DNA of 64,000 nucleotides from Lactuca virosa. Taxonomy: Eukaryota > Streptophyta > Magnoliopsida > Asterales > Asteraceae. Made by a program: the position numbers and the translations under genes. Shown one piece after another: positions 31,268-45,311 of the stretch. The stretch is from positions 242,202,110 to 242,266,109 of the forward strand of contig CAKMRJ010005523.1 of assembly GCA_928212115.1 (NCBI GenBank), in the 5' to 3' direction. Numbering within the stretch: the first letter of the stretch is position 1; every line of letters starts with the position of its first letter. The notes under the pieces were generated by a model. That model saw only the letters and a program-made list of their open reading frames with translations. It was not told where the DNA came from and searched no databases.

Positions 31268-33760
31268 TGTCACACCCTCAAACCGGAACGGCGGAAACGT
31301 TCGGTGGTGGTTGACGTCATGCGTAGTATCACAACAGTTGTATCATAGCAAGCATAGTAAACACAACCAAACATTGAATACATATATGAAAAAGGTTTAC
31401 ATTGACTTAATACATAGTTTTGTTCAAATCAAAAGTAAAATGGAAAGACGTGACTCTAACGCGCCGACTTCTCCCAAAATCCTGGAAGTACCTGTCTACT
31501 AATCCCCTGAGAATACAAGCAGTTTTGAAAGAGTATCAGCATAAAGCTGGTGAGTTCATAAGCATTTAATTTTGGTGGAAAATGTTCTTTGATTCTTTGA
31601 AAAGTGTTCCGCAAGAAAATCCCATATTTTCTTAAGAAAAGCATGTTTGAAACCCATTCCTTCCATGACTTCCGAGTTCATACAGATACGCACAATCCAG
31701 GGAGTCATGGAATGAATATGAATATTATTAGTAGAAAATAAACCATCAGTTTTTAGAAATGTCGGTGTTATCCTGGGAAAATCCCATATTTTCCCTAAAA
31801 ACAGGTTATCCGTCCTAGAGGTAGAGATTGCAAGTTTAGAAATCCCTGATTACTATCAGTATATATAAAAGTAGTTTATTACTCAAAATAAAACAAATGA
31901 AGAGTAGAGTCCGTAAACCAAAGTTAGTTTATACTTATTTGCGAGTCGTATAACCATACTTGATATGACCTAGAGACCTTTATAACGTTCTTCAGGCGTT
32001 TAAGCTAAATGACATTTGTCCACCACAGGCATGCCTGCCTAACTGTAGCTAGCAGTTCTGGTGTGGGATTGTCAGTCCGAATAGATGTATTCACAAATCT
32101 CACTCTCTCCCTCCAGGAGACTCTGGTTATACTGAGATAGGATCTATCCCTATACACCTAAGGGTACAGTATTGAAGTAGGAGAGCTCACAATCCTGTAT
32201 AATCTAGTTTACTAGCTAGAAACAGTATAAAACAATAATTATCCTTGAATAATAGTACTTTATACTCCTGAGAAAATATATAACATAAACTAAATCTGCC
32301 ATAGTTTATATATATTCATTTTATGAAATCTGATTAGGTAGAAACTGCCTAGAGGGTTATCCCAAACTATACCCATTATATTTTATTAGAATTTGTATGG
32401 AAAATGCTTTGTAAAAACCTTTCTGAAAGCTATGAAGTTAGATTTCCAAAATAATAGTTTCCCTTATGCTCAACATATTACAAAAGGGATAAAAATATCC
32501 GAATATGTTATTAAACGTGAAAATCGTTGGACTGTATTAATAACTTTAAAACTTAATAAAATACTTTGAGTTTGGCTTGTATTCCCCCCCCCCCCTCTGA
32601 AAACATTAAAAAAACACAGAAAATGTAGGGTATGAACTCACCTCGGGCGATTTGAATGAAGATCGATACGAGATGCCGGATGTTCAAATGAAGCCTTGAA
32701 CACGATTCGATCCTAATTAACATGTAATGACACATAAATGAGTCAAATGAAGGTATTTCTCTACTAAATGTGATGGAGAACCACTCTAAGAACTTGGGAC
32801 CACTTACACTAAGTGCTAGAACCTTAAAGGGTTGCATGAGGGAGGTGTATGCCCACCTTAAAGGTGTGTACGGCCATGGGTGTGCATCCCATTGGGTGTG
32901 CGGCCGTACACTCATGATGGAAGATGCTTTTGAGGTGTTTTCAAGGTCCATACTTGCATCCATGAAGTGTTATAGGTCCATACTAAGTTGTGGTACAAGT
33001 TTAGGGCCTTAGAAATGGGTTTGTGGTCCTAGGGTGTGTGTGTGGTCGCACACACATGAGTGTGCTGCCGCACAAGGGAGTGTGCTACCTCACACATGAG
33101 TGTGCTGCCGCACAAGGGTGTGTGCGGCCGTACACAGGTGTGTGCAGTCGTACACCCTACATGTTTGTGTCCAGAATGCTAATTCTAAGGTGCAGCAAGG
33201 CTATGGTCATTGTGTAACTCGAAGATGGAAGTCCAACTCTCACTTTGGAGGGTCTTTTAGGAGTGTGCGGCCACCTTATGTGGGTGTGCGTCCCCACTCC
33301 TTCAAAGAGATGAAGAACATGATGGGACATGATGAATAAAGGCTTAGATCAAGAGGTTCTTCAAGCACAATAAGCTAAGGGATGGGTTACTCACGTTTTT
33401 GAAGCCTTGGGAGGGTTTGCGGTTGAAGAATCTTGAGAAAAAAAAGGAGTAGTGTGCTGCCAAGGAGTGAAAGGAATGAAGGGAAAGGGGTCTACCCTTA
33501 TATAGGGGTGGGTGTGTGGCCATGAGGGGTGTGTACGGCCGTACACCCATGTGTGTGGCCGCACACTCCTCCAAAAGAGGTGTATGGCCCCGGTTGTTTT
33601 GCTACTATACGCCTTGCTGACTCATTCCTAACTTCAACCTGACTGTACCCAAGCTTAGAACACTTAAATGAACCCTTAATCAGTGCTATAAGTTAACGGA
33701 AACGAGTTTAACTTAGATTTACTTACTAGATGTATCAGGTAGAAGTTTCGGGTTGTCACA
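31268..33760 (-). repeat. 3' LTR of a chromovirus-type gypsy element, 2.49 kb (first copy)
   Basis: In its own direction it begins TGTGACAACCCGAAAC at 33760 and ends GAGGGTGTGACA at 31268. It lies next to a purine-rich tract of the minus strand (CGGGGGATGA, 33761-33770), so it is the 3' LTR. It contains a minus-strand TATA (CCTATATAAGG, near 33500) and about a dozen GC-rich palindromic words of the form GTGTGCGGCCGTACAC. It truncates Athila gag. The 5' LTR is outside the window. Confidence 0.8.
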
Positions 33761-35990
33761 TCATCCCCCGTTAGAGGGAATTCGTCCGAAATTCAAGAAT
33801 AAAGATGTAACTCGTTGACTTGGAAATGATGGGGGTACTTCTGTTTCCTTGGATCTCTCGGCTCCCAAGTGAATTCAGGTTCTCGTTTGGTATCCCAGTG
33901 AATCCTCACTATCCGGATACGACATTCGTTTCGTGCGCTGGACTTCCTGGTCCATGAGTTCAAATGATTCCTACACAAAGTGTAGACTCTCGTTTAACTC
34001 GATATTGTCGAGGGGAATCGCAAGTGTCTCATCGGACAGACACTTATTTAGGTTCGACACGTGAAAGACTGGATGTACGTTGCTAAGTTCTCAAGGTAAA
34101 CTTGCTACCCCGGTCGGAGGCAATAATTACAGGTATCCATGAAAACGGATTACTTCTCGAAGGTAGACATAGGTGAGTCTCTCCTTCTTGTATTCGGGCT
34201 CTCGCCAGATTTTCAGCGGATCTTCACTATTGTATCCGCTGGTTCTGATTCATACTCTTTGCATGAATACCTTCAGGTTTCGAAGAGAGATGAATGTTTC
34301 GAAGTTCGCATCTAGTTTGCTGTTACGAGTGACGAGAGTTTGCGATCAAACGATTTAAGACAACTGGGTTTGGTATAACATAGACTCAGTCGGACTAAAT
34401 AGGATGACGTCGTAGAATCGCGCGTTAAGTTAGTCTGGAAAGATCGTTTTGTTAGGACATTGATGCCCTAGATGAATGTCTCTGGTGTTTTCTGGTTTGA
34501 TTCGAAATTGGTGGGTATTACTAACACGAGGATCCTGGCGTTTTGAAACTACGAGCTTTTATGAAATGGTTCTTACCAGATCTTCCTATGATTGCTTGGT
34601 GTATACAAGTCATGTATAACTACAACTGACCTTAGCGTATTCACTAAACTATCATAATTTTCTCATTAGGGCTTTAAACCTTATAAGGATTTCGTGATTT
34701 AATCCGGACGAGAAAGTAATCACAATTATGAACAATTATTGGGGTTTTCGAAAACGTACCAAAACATGGCAGGGTCCTTCGATGCTTCCTCATTCTCTGA
34801 GGTCAGACTCCTCCTTTTTCTTATTGTTCTTCTCTGCTGGACAGTCTCTTTGAAATGTCCTACACTTCCATAGAGGTAACAGGTGGACTTGTCCCAACAT
34901 TGGTAGTCGGAGTGATGAACTTGACTAGGGTCCTACAACTGCGGGAGGTGTGCCCCTTCCTGTTGCATCTAGTGCAATGCAGCACTCGACAGACTCCATG
35001 ATGATGGTAGTTGCATTTTTGCAGTGCGGGAGATTCCCAAGTAGGGTGTGGTTGGTGTTGGAACAGCAGGGTTGACTGGTGTACTGACTGTCCCAATTCG
35101 TTGCCTCTCAGTAGGTCCTTGGGTTGAACAACTCCCTTTGAACTTTCGTTTTAGGATGTTAGGTTGGAGATCAGGTGTGCTTTCTAGTAGGCACTTGTTG
35201 TTGAGATTGGTTAACACCAAGATTTGGATTTCCATTAACACTTCCACCCACATTTGTTGTTGTTAGCGTTAAGAACAGCTAGGGTGGCTGCTTGCTACAG
35301 CTGCTGTGACAGTAGCTTGGAACGTAGCTGAGTCCATCTGGAGGATTGGTGTCTTACCGATGGGTTGGTTACGTTTCTTCGGAGGCATGATCTGCTACAT
35401 GTCAAGAAAAGAAGCTTGTGAGCAACGATGGTTGCCTCTGGATGTATCCTAAATGTTTATCTATGCATTAAGGTTTCCCGTTTTGCTATCTGACTCTCAT
35501 TGATTCGACCCACATCCCCATAATGTGGTCTAGCAGAATAGAAAAAAATGTGAATGCAATAAAGTTCACATACAATAAACTTACGAACTCCTTGTTGTTC
35601 AGCTCATTGTGCTGGCTGGATAACTCTCACATTTTCGTCGGTTCTAGACGATATGGAGATTTAGCTATAAGGGTAGTTTCAGGGATCAAGTCGATACGGA
35701 TTCAACTTGACACTCGGAAGGAGTTCCCTGGAATGTCTTCGTGGTAGGCATCAGGAAAGTTGCAAGCTTCGGAGATGCTCTCGAGGTCTTTAACTTTTTG
35801 CATCTCATCGACAACATGAGCCAGGAATGCATGGCATCCCTTTCGCAGATATTTATGGGCTTTGGCGAAGGAAATGATATGATGGTTTGAACAAAGTTTT
35901 ACCACTGTAACCAGTGAGAACTTCGTCAGAGAGAAGATTGAGACGAATCGCTTTCTCGAAGCAAAGGACATCAGCACGATTTGGGGCTCA
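33761..35990 (-). pseudogene. Scrambled gypsy internal region (first copy)
   Basis: Reading the minus strand from 35990: a protease/RT linker and RT N-terminus (HKYLRKG, RIDLIPETT), then a fresh gag start at 35388 (MPPKKRNQ) with CCHC knuckles, then displaced integrase pieces and the integrase C-terminus (RIHWDTKREPEFTWE, near 33860-33920) ending at the LTR. The order is not that of a working element. The same region is more accurately sequenced at 53939-56180, where it is described part by part. Confidence 0.7.
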
Positions 35991-35991
35991 T

Positions 35992-38900
35992 TGTTGGATT
36001 AGATGTCTAAGCCCATAATATTATTGGTATGTACTTGACCCGAGAGTAGCATGGTCCATTTGGGTTGCATATCATCAGGACAATTTGTTAGGATGGATTT
36101 GAGAGAAGGTTATTTATGGTTTATTATATATTATAAGTTATAATATATTAATATGAAATCATATGTTTTTAATTAGTATCGATCAAGAATTAATTTGGAA
36201 TTAATTTAGTGATCAAAGAGACTAATTAAATCTATGGGGACTAATTATGATAATAAGTTATATTTATATGTGTTGGGCTTATGATCCATGTTGGACCAAG
36301 TTTATGTATGGATACATAAAGAGTTGGGCCACATGAACCATGGATCATAAAACCATGGGTATGGATTATGGGTTATACCCATGACCCTTGGAATCCTACA
36401 TATAAATAGGTTACTCCATAGCCAAAATCACCACTTCTTTTCTTAGAGAAATATGGAGGTGTTTTGGTGCATGAAATTCTCTCTCAAGAGCCACCTTTGT
36501 CCTAGGTGTGTTGTGATTCCAGTTGAGGCATTTCATACTATTGGTGCTAAGCTCTTAGGCCAAATACATCAAGACTTCAAGCCACATAAAAGGTATGTTT
36601 CCCTAACTAGTATATTATATGGTTTATGTCAAATGCATGCTAGTTATAGGTTTAATGCCTTGGAAACCATTTGCATGTATAATAGAGAAAACATAGATCC
36701 AAGGTATTTAGGGTTGTATGTGCACCATAGGATGTTGTAGTATACTAAAACCCAACAGTGGTCTCATAGCCATGGTTGTTTTCTATTATATTTGATGCAA
36801 ATGTATTTTTTTTTTCAAGTTGAAGGAAAAAAAAAGAAAAAAAAAAACATGAAGTTTGTCAAAATTTTATGATAATTACTTGATTTTATGAAAAACTAAT
36901 TATTTATAAAATTTGAGTCGCTTTACTACAAGAGTTGAATTAGGTCAATTATTAAAAGATAGAATGATATGATTATTTTATTTGTTTTAAAAGTTTGATC
37001 TAAATGGTTTTAAGGAGTTACAAATTTTGTCATAAAATTTTGGAACTCAAAAGTTTTTTGAAGTTATGATCTTAAGAGTTTTGAAACTTCCATAAGTTAT
37101 GGATGTGAAATGTCTCATTTATTAACTCTTTAGGTTATGAATCCCAAGAGTCTTCAAAGGATAATTGTCAAAGTTTCAAGATTTGTATTAGTTTATATGA
37201 TTATCTAATTTCTTGAAAATTGTTGATGTGAATTATCTTTACTTATGAGTTTAATCTAGATCATAGAAAAATTATTTGATTATTGTGTTAATTGGAATAT
37301 TTGATCTAATGGTTTTATGAACTCCATAACTTGTCCTCAAGTTATGGAAAGTGAAGAGTTTTTCTTTTTAAAGTATCATTAAGTCTCATAGGTTATGAAA
37401 ATAGAAGGTCACTATTTTTAATGTCATCATTAAATGATTTAATGTCTTCCATAACTTGTCCTCAAGTTATGGAACTTGAATTTTTTTTTTCATTAAACCT
37501 TAATTAAATTCATAAGTTATGAAAAATCCAAGAGTTTTGAAAGGTTTCAAAACTTGCCCTCAAGTTTTGGAATTGTAAAGTTACCCCCCATGTATACTTT
37601 AATTCCAAACTAGACCTTAGAATTTTAAAAGTTTAAAATTCAACCCTTATACTATTATTATAATTTTAATTATATAGATATGTATAAGATAAAGTCGTCT
37701 TACCATTAGTAGGCCTCATTCACGAAGCCGGTCTATAAGGGGGGTATAAGGTTACTGCCTATAAAATGGCAGTTTAATGGGTGTCCACTCTCACTCACCA
37801 CTTCCTTGACCGGTGGAGGGTCATTAGCCGAACAGGTAGGACAAGGACTATAATTCTCCCTTCATTATAAGTATAATGATAAATACTAAGTAACTAAACA
37901 CTATAAATTCACAATCTTAGTTACTTAGGAAAATGTGAATAAGGTGCTAATCCATGAAATTACACTTTGCACTTTGTTTAAGCTGTTAGTGGAGCGTGTG
38001 TGGTTAACCAGCACACTAACCTGGACTTAACAAGGTAGGAAAAGGGTAACTTAATATTTATCATAGTATCGTTGGAGCGTGTGTGGTTAACCGGCACATC
38101 GATTGAGGGGTAAATATTAAGGGTACCAAGTATATTTGCATGGTTACTTCACACCTTGTTTGTGATCCTCGGCATCCCAGTCACAAAACCTGAAGGGCAC
38201 CTCGAGATTGAAACATGCCATTGAAAAGTTCATGAATCTCAAAAGAATCTAGGAGTTTCAAAACCAATTAAAACCTAATAATACATTTCGTTTATCTTGG
38301 TGGAAATTGGTGAATCGTCATTCAACTACCTTCAAATATTTATAGCTTGGATTACGGCATCCCTCTTCCAAGTTATAAAATAGTTTGTTGGGTCCTAGCC
38401 TTAATATATCATATTGGGTGTTATATTAAGGACTTAAATCAACTTTACGTGAATTTCTCCCATTGTTGATGTCTGGTTTAGACAACAATGATCCTTCCCA
38501 AACCAGCTTTCCTAATGAATATGACTTCCCGAGTTTGGCTCATGGAAGTCATACTTCTCTTCCTCCACCTCCTCCAATTATTCTCCCTAACCCACAAGTT
38601 CAAGGTCACTCAAGCCCTAATGCAAGCAAGGTCTATGTGTGATCACATCTTAGAGATGAAGTCACATATTGACAAGCCGGGAGAGTTGGGTGTCAAAGTC
38701 TTGAGAAAGTTGGATGTTCAATCACTTCCTAAGTCACATAGTGAGTTCCTTTGGGACTACTATGAAACAGACTATGACATGAACCTTAATGATCATATCT
38801 ATTTGCTTGGTGCTGCTGAATCACAGCAATGATTTGGAACAATAGTAAAGCAAATTGATTAGAAGATCAACTTCCAAAAAAATTTATGGACAGTGACAAT

Positions 38901-41900
38901 GGTGACACTGGAAATCCAGAAAAAACATTCTCTTCCCAATGGAAAGGGATTGGCCATAGTCAACCCGGTTGACCAAATGGTAAAGAGAAAGGCTAAGTGT
39001 GAGATAGTCCCATTACCAAAGGGTCCATATGTTTATTTTGCCAAAGGAAGGGGCGTTGATTGCAAAGCTGCCAAATTTACCTAAGGATGTTAAAGTCAAT
39101 AAGTTTGACTCTACATCAGGTAGAGCCCATTATCTAACTCTGTTAAGTTCTATTCTGAGATCCTCATTACATGATGTGACTGGGGTCACATGTTGATGTT
39201 TTAAGAATTAAAGAATAGAGAGAAATCTTAAAGGAAGTATATGCTGATTCTGATCGCGAAGGTGGATTTCGATCGCATCAGAATTTTGAGCAGTTGCTAA
39301 GAAGTTATGATATATTGCTAAGGAACAGATAACAACAATTTTCCATGTGGATTGTAAGGATAAGTTTTTCCGCAAAGTTTAAAATAAAAGAAAATTGTTT
39401 ATTTTATTTATTTGAAGTATCCTTACAATGGCATTTGTGGAAAATTGTTGCTTATATGATTCCACTGACAGCAATATTGGAACATGGATTTGATTCTTTC
39501 ATTTGTGGTAGTGTCTAAATTTTACCAAATCAGGAAAGTTCCTCATCACCCAAGTTTCAATTGGACCGAAACTTGGAATCATGCAAGTTGAATAGGATGA
39601 TGAATGAGAACTTTCAAGCATTGGAAAATCAAGACTAATTACTTGTTCACATGGATGTGTGAGTCAAGTGAAGGACTAAAGGGATCGAGTACACATTCTT
39701 GTGCACTGGTCATGTCCACCACAAAGCTCGTTAAGACTATTTGATTTACTAAAGTTTAGTAAATATGGTTTATACTTATAAGTTTAAGTATAATTCTGAA
39801 ACATTGGAAAAGTCTCAATGTATGGCAGAACGAATGGGAAGAATCAAATTAGGCAGAAAGATAAAAGTTTCTCAAATCTGAAAAGATGGGAGAGTACTTT
39901 AGTATCAGTTTGTGATCATCTTAATGATTTAGAAATCATATCACAATTAGTCCTCTAAAGGTCATCTTAGTGCATTCTTATGACTAAGAAGAGGAGTCAT
40001 GAATTGTTGAAATGGTTAGATCAGGAAGATGAGTCATACTTCGTTCCAAAACAATTCTTAGAGTCATACTCCAAGATTGTAACTTGTGTGACATATCTTA
40101 AAGAAAGGTTTAAAACACTTGTCAAATGTAAGAGTAAAAGTGTTCCTACTCTTGTACATTTGAAATTGGTAAGTTGTGATGTTTTGGATAAAACAAAGAC
40201 CAACTAAGGCCAATTGTGTGAAGTGTTTGTCTTGATAAAGAATCCGCACTATCTCTTGAATATTTGGCAAGATAGTCTTATATGTCAAGAGGATAGTGGG
40301 AGTCTTAAAGATCCTAAAAAGAATTTCAAGAACTAATCAAGAATAAAACTGTGGTTCTTCACTAGCACACGACTTGAGGTTTTATAACGTATCGTGTTGA
40401 CATATCTATGCCCATTCCAGTTTAAGTTGGCTTTGCATAGGAGTCTCTGAAAGTAAGTTCTCAATTGGTTGCATAACCAACTTGGACGCATGGCAGGGCC
40501 CTGTACTGCCAGGTGGCAAGAAGTTAAGATTGCATAAGTTCAGTCATATGAGTTTGGATTTGTCATTATCCTTGTCTTGTGACTATGGTTTTGACAATTC
40601 ACATGGATAAGAACACCTACACCATAAAAATCTAAGGGTCATAAGGTTTCTCCGATTCATGAACAATGATGGTGAGGAAACACTTCCACCAAGTAGATTT
40701 GAAGCAGATGGCAAAAGGTCTAAACAATTGAGACTATGATTACGGCATCCCTTTTCATAGTTCTGAAATTGTTTAGACACACATGCATGTTATCTAGGAA
40801 AGGTGTATGATTTGATAAAGTTTTATCAAAGCATCTCGTATCAGAAATCTGAACTTGGTAAGAAAGTCAATAAAGTATTGATTTCTAGAAGTCCAGCTGA
40901 TTTCTGAGTACATGTCAAAGCTAGTGGAGCATAAGTGTTATGTAATAATCATATGTTAGTGGGAGCATGATAATTAGTGTTAGTGTTGCAAGTTAGCAAT
41001 GTTAATTATAGCAAAAAAAGTTTCAATTCGTTGGCTGCCGCGATTGAAAATTTTGTTTTCTATAATTAAGGGAGAGGATATACTTCATTTCATTTTAAGG
41101 CTTAGATTGAGACCTAATCATCTTTAGTCAGAACCTATATATGAATTTCATGTTGGATGGTTCAACTTAAGGAAATTCTATATATTGCGTTCTCAAAATT
41201 CGATTATGATTACGGCATCCCTCTTCATAGTCCAATTTGAAAAACATGGCAAATAAAAATATTGTAGCAAAAGACTGGTCTCGAATCATGTCTTTATGTG
41301 AGACATCTTGAATCGTGTACCATTTGCTTGGGTACAGGATCGATTGCATGTGCTATAATATTTGTCATTTCTAAATTTTTCCAAATGCCCAGAGGCATTA
41401 AGAAGGGAAAAGGTCTAGAATGGGATTATGACTAAAATGATAAGCCATGTCGAGGACAAATCTGAGGTTTACCAAAGATTGGTTGCTAGCGATAGTTGGA
41501 AGTATAGTGCTAATTTTGGAAGGACCATATTGACATATTCTGAAAAGAGCATCTCTTATTCAGAAGTGATAGTCAAAATGAGAATATGGAGTTGTCTCCA
41601 TAGGTGGAAGTTATCTGTGTAAGATTGAAAAACTTAATGCAAGAAGCATGTCCAAAGCAATGTACTTTGAATATGAGACTTAGTTTCCATGGAGTTGATC
41701 TCCATTGGAATACCTTATAATGACTGTTGACAAGTCTTGTGACTTTGTTACATATTCATTATAGGAGGGTCAGTGCATATAAGTTTAAAATCTAAACAGA
41801 TTTCGATAATGATAGGTTTGAAATTCTCACATTTTTCGATAAGGGATTTGGGAGTGTGAAATTAGAATCATTGAAATTATGTTCAATTGGTTTATTTCAC

Positions 41901-42157
41901 AAAGTAAGGATCATAGACAAACATAGAGTGCATACTTGGTGTATGGCAAAGCTATTGTTTAAGAAAAACATAGTGTACATGCTTGGAGCATGGGGACAAC
42001 TAGTGTTTTTATTCAAGTATAAAGTTGATAAAACCGAAACAATGAATAATGAGTAATCAGTATGGTGATAAATAAAGTGTTTATTTATATTCATAGGGTT
42101 TGATACCATATTTGATTCATTTAGTCTTCTGTTTCACTTTGCCATGTTTTGACTTCC
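35992..42157 (+). mobile_element. Pol-less copia element, first copy, cut off by the gap
   Basis: Same element as 56181-63882, seen here from its 5' LTR (35992-36757) to the gap. One extra T lies before the LTR. Compared with the second copy it has many missing bases, including in the primer site (GTGGTCTCATAGCC). The 3' end is absent because the contig ends. The leader hairpins with a TCCT/CCCT loop are at 37324-37347, 37449-37472 and 37547-37570. Three of the four CGGCATCCC-loop hairpins sit around 38352, 40738 and 41210. The gag-like stretch is 38467-39230. Confidence 0.85.
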
Positions 42158-42170
42158 NNNNNNNNNNNNN
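42158..42170. other. Assembly gap of exactly 13 N
   Basis: Thirteen undetermined bases. Bionano hybrid scaffolding is known to insert 13 N where two contigs overlap but were not merged. The flanks here do overlap, by about 20.1 kb. Confidence 0.97.
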
Positions 42171-42202
42171 AACATCTACGTTTTTTTTAATATATGTGAT
42201 AG

Positions 42203-42451
42203 GTTTGAAGGACGTGACTTCGTATTCAGAAGAATGGGTTCCCCCAGAATGTAACTGTTCGTATTCAGAAGAATTTCCCCCAGTGTAACTTTCTATCGTT
42301 GTGGAATGTTTGGGTCTCATGTTTGTAAAAATCATCAATGTGTTTGTCTAAGTAATGGTGAACAAAAGGTCCCACACCCACATGTGCAAATCGATAAAAA
42401 TGTATAGGAATAATGTCAAAATGCAATATCAATTGAAAAACAAAATGTAAT
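42203..42451 (+). pseudogene. Defensin-like exon 2, damaged duplicate at the contig start
   Basis: Corresponds to exon 2 at 22059-22285. It lacks exon 1 and the promoter, which fall outside the contig. After the second cysteine codon a stretch (TCGTATTCAGAAGAA) is repeated and the frame stops. The rest (CATGTTTGTAAAAATC...) can be aligned but is shifted. Contig ends are error-prone, so it should not be counted as a second gene. Confidence 0.7.
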
Positions 42452-42528
42452 GATTAATATGAACTCTTCGATTTCTGCAACTTGAATCTTTTTTATCCGG
42501 GACATATATGTGTATAAACAAACTAATG

Positions 42529-42541
42529 TTATATATATATA

Positions 42542-42582
<41 letters not shown>
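42529..42582. repeat. (AT)n microsatellite
   Basis: Counterpart of 22363-22419 with a different repeat number. Confidence 0.9.
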
Positions 42583-42588
<6 letters not shown>

Positions 42589-42773
42589 ATGACTATTCTG
42601 TTTTGTGACCTATATACAATGTAGTGATATAATTTTGGTGCTCCCCAACAAAGACACTATCAGATCGACCCAACGAACATAATTCTATATATTGTATAGT
42701 AGTACTAGTAATATATTTTATAGTCTAGAATTAGTACACTTTCAATTCTGTCGAATTTTAGAAACATTGTGCA

Positions 42774-43934
42774 GATCACATAATAAGAAGATGTGTTGAA
42801 GAACATGAGGTACAATCCATCCTCTACTTTTGTCATAGTTATGCTTGTTGAGGGCATTTCGGTCCTCAAAGAACTTCCAGAAAAATTTTAGATTGTGGAT
42901 TTTATTGGCCTCGACTCTTTCATGACTCTTACACTTTTTGCAAAAATTGTGAGAGATGTGAAATGACTGTTTCTTTGAGTTTCTGAAACCAAATGCCTTT
43001 GACCCCCATCTTGGTTTGTGAAATATTTGATATATGGGGTATTGATTTTATGGGTCCTTTTGCTTCATCCTTTGGGAACTTATACATCCTTGTAGTTGTT
43101 GATTATGTTTCCAAATGGGTAGAAGCGAAGGTAACAAGAACTGATGATGCGAAAGTTGTTGTGGATTTTGTCAAGGCTAACATCTTATGCAGGTTTAGAA
43201 CTCCAAAAGCCTTGATCAGTGACAGAGGCACACATTTATGCAACAAAGATCTCGGATCAGTTCTCAAGAAGTATGGAGTCCAACATCGGGTTTCTATAAC
43301 TTATCACGCACAAATAAATGGATAAGATGAAGTGTCAAATAGATAAATCAAGTCCATCCTTGAGAAGATAGTGAATATAAACCGCAAAGATTGGAGCTTG
43401 AGACTAGAAGCTGCTCTGTGGGCAAACCGGACTGTATACAAAACTCCAATCGGGATGTCGCCTTATAGACTTGTGTTTGGAAAAGCCTACCATCTTCCTT
43501 TTGAACTAGAGCACAAAGCTTTTTGGGCTGTCAAAAAGCTAAACATGGGGATTGATGAAGCTAGTCTTCACCGAAAGTTAGAGATCTAAGAGTTGGAGGA
43601 TATCAGAAATGAAGCATTTGATAGCTAACACATCTACAAAGACAAGACCAAAGCACTCCATGATAAGTAGCTCTCCCGTAAGACCTTTGAGATTGGTCAA
43701 AAGGTATTACTCTATGACTCTCGTCTTAAATGGTTTTCCGGTAAGTTACGGTCCCGATGGGTGGGACCGTTCATTGTTACTAATGTATTTGATCATGGTG
43801 CAGTCGAGATTAAAAGTAACAAAACGGGAAAAGTGTTCAAAGTTAATGGTCACATGTTAAAGGTCTTTTATGAAGGTTTCCAAAAAAATGACATGGAGGT
43901 CGATAGCTTGGATCGCCCAGACTACATCGAGTGA
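42774..43934 (+). pseudogene. Athila-like integrase (second copy of copy B)
   Basis: Same gene as 22609-23767 with fewer frame breaks. A 110-codon open stretch (42993-43325) covers both catalytic Asp residues (GIDFMGPF, SDRGTH), ending at the same TAA in the AEV block, and the next 72 codons (43371-43589) cover RKDWSLRLEAALWANRT and FELEHKAFWAVK. Two premature stops are shared with the first copy and are therefore real. A further stop follows at EI in RKLEI. Confidence 0.88.
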
Positions 43935-45311
43935 CCTCTAAAGGCCAAAGTCGATCCAAAGATCTGAAACAAGGGCGGCTAACCGAGAGGCAACTCGGGA
44001 GTATTTCTTTCCATTCATCTTTTATTTACCTTATTTTGTTGTGTTTCAATGTTTTTGAGTCTTTTTGAGAGTCCATGGCATACAAAACATTTTCATATCT
44101 AAAAGATTGAGAGGGAGTCATGTTAAAAAAAATTAAAAAAAATAAAAATTAAAAAAAAATCATGAGATAACAGAAGTAAAACACACAGGCAACACACAAA
44201 ACGCACGGGCTAAGGCATAAAACACACGGCCTAATTTTAGACCGTTTTTGGATTTCGAGGTTTCCAAAAGAAAAAAAAAGTTGAATGGTCAAACTTTCAA
44301 AACGCATGGGCCAACTCCAAAAATGCATGGCTTAGGCTAGACCGTGCGTTGACATCGCAAATTCCAAAATAAAAAAAAAATGTGCACGGGCAAACTTGAA
44401 AAAGCACGGGTTAAGGAAAAAAACGCACGGCTTATTTTATGACTATGTGTCCGATTCACATGTTTCCCAATCAAAAAAACCCTTCACACGGCCTTAAACC
44501 GAAAACGCATGTTTTATATTTTTTGACCATGCGAAGTTGACGCAGATCCATGGATTTCGAAAAAAAGCACACGGTCAACACTTGAAAACGCATGGGCTCA
44601 CTCAAGTCGTGTGTTTGAGTTGCGACTCATTCTCAACGCACGCCCTTCTTTTTCTCATCGAGGTCATGCGTTTTTGTGTGAATTCGAATTATAACTCTCT
44701 CAATTCTCACTATTCACAACCTTGCCAAACCCTTTTCGAATTTGCATTCTGCCCTCTAAACCCATCTTTGTCTGAAACCCTCCAAACCCTAGCCAAGGTT
44801 TCGATTTTCTTCAATTAATATGATATTCAAGCACCAAGGTATGTTGTTTTAGGTCCCTAACTTCATCTCCTTCATCATCTAGGTCGATTTCTTCCATTTT
44901 TTGGTAAAAATGGATTTCCCTTCCAAACCCTAATTTTTGATTTGTGAATTTTCATTTGATTTTTGTATTAGGGTTCAAGATTGTTGCAAAGAGTTTGAAG
45001 ATAAAGCTTGGGGAGGTATTTTGGAAAGAAGATTGGAAGATTTCGTCTCCAATTGTACATTTCACCATTGATGAGTTCAAGCTTTTCTTGAGGTTGAAGA
45101 TGAAGTGAAAATTCAAGCAAACATCTCAAATTCAAGCATTTGAATGGTACATTCCTTCCATGTCTCAAATTTTATGCATTAATATTAAGTTTGTTTGGCT
45201 AGAATTGTTGTGAATCCGTTATTATGCTTCATATAGTTGTTTATTCGTGCTTGTCTAGTTGTGCTTTAGCCTTTGGTCACCATTTGTATGTCATATATTT
45301 TGTTTGTCGTC
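43935..45311 (+). other. Athila-like integrase-gag spacer (second copy)
   Basis: As 23768-25142; nothing coding. The field of GCACGG/ACACGGCC motifs spans about 44180-44600. Confidence 0.6.

Noticed and set aside
32770..33339. ORFs with Cys/Val/Gly repeats in the gypsy LTR
   Set aside because: Translations of the GTGTGCGGCC palindrome array, not a cysteine-rich peptide gene.
36453..36740. 95-codon ORF starting MEVFWCMKF
   Set aside because: It lies wholly inside an LTR and extends over the transcript start region; no family resemblance.
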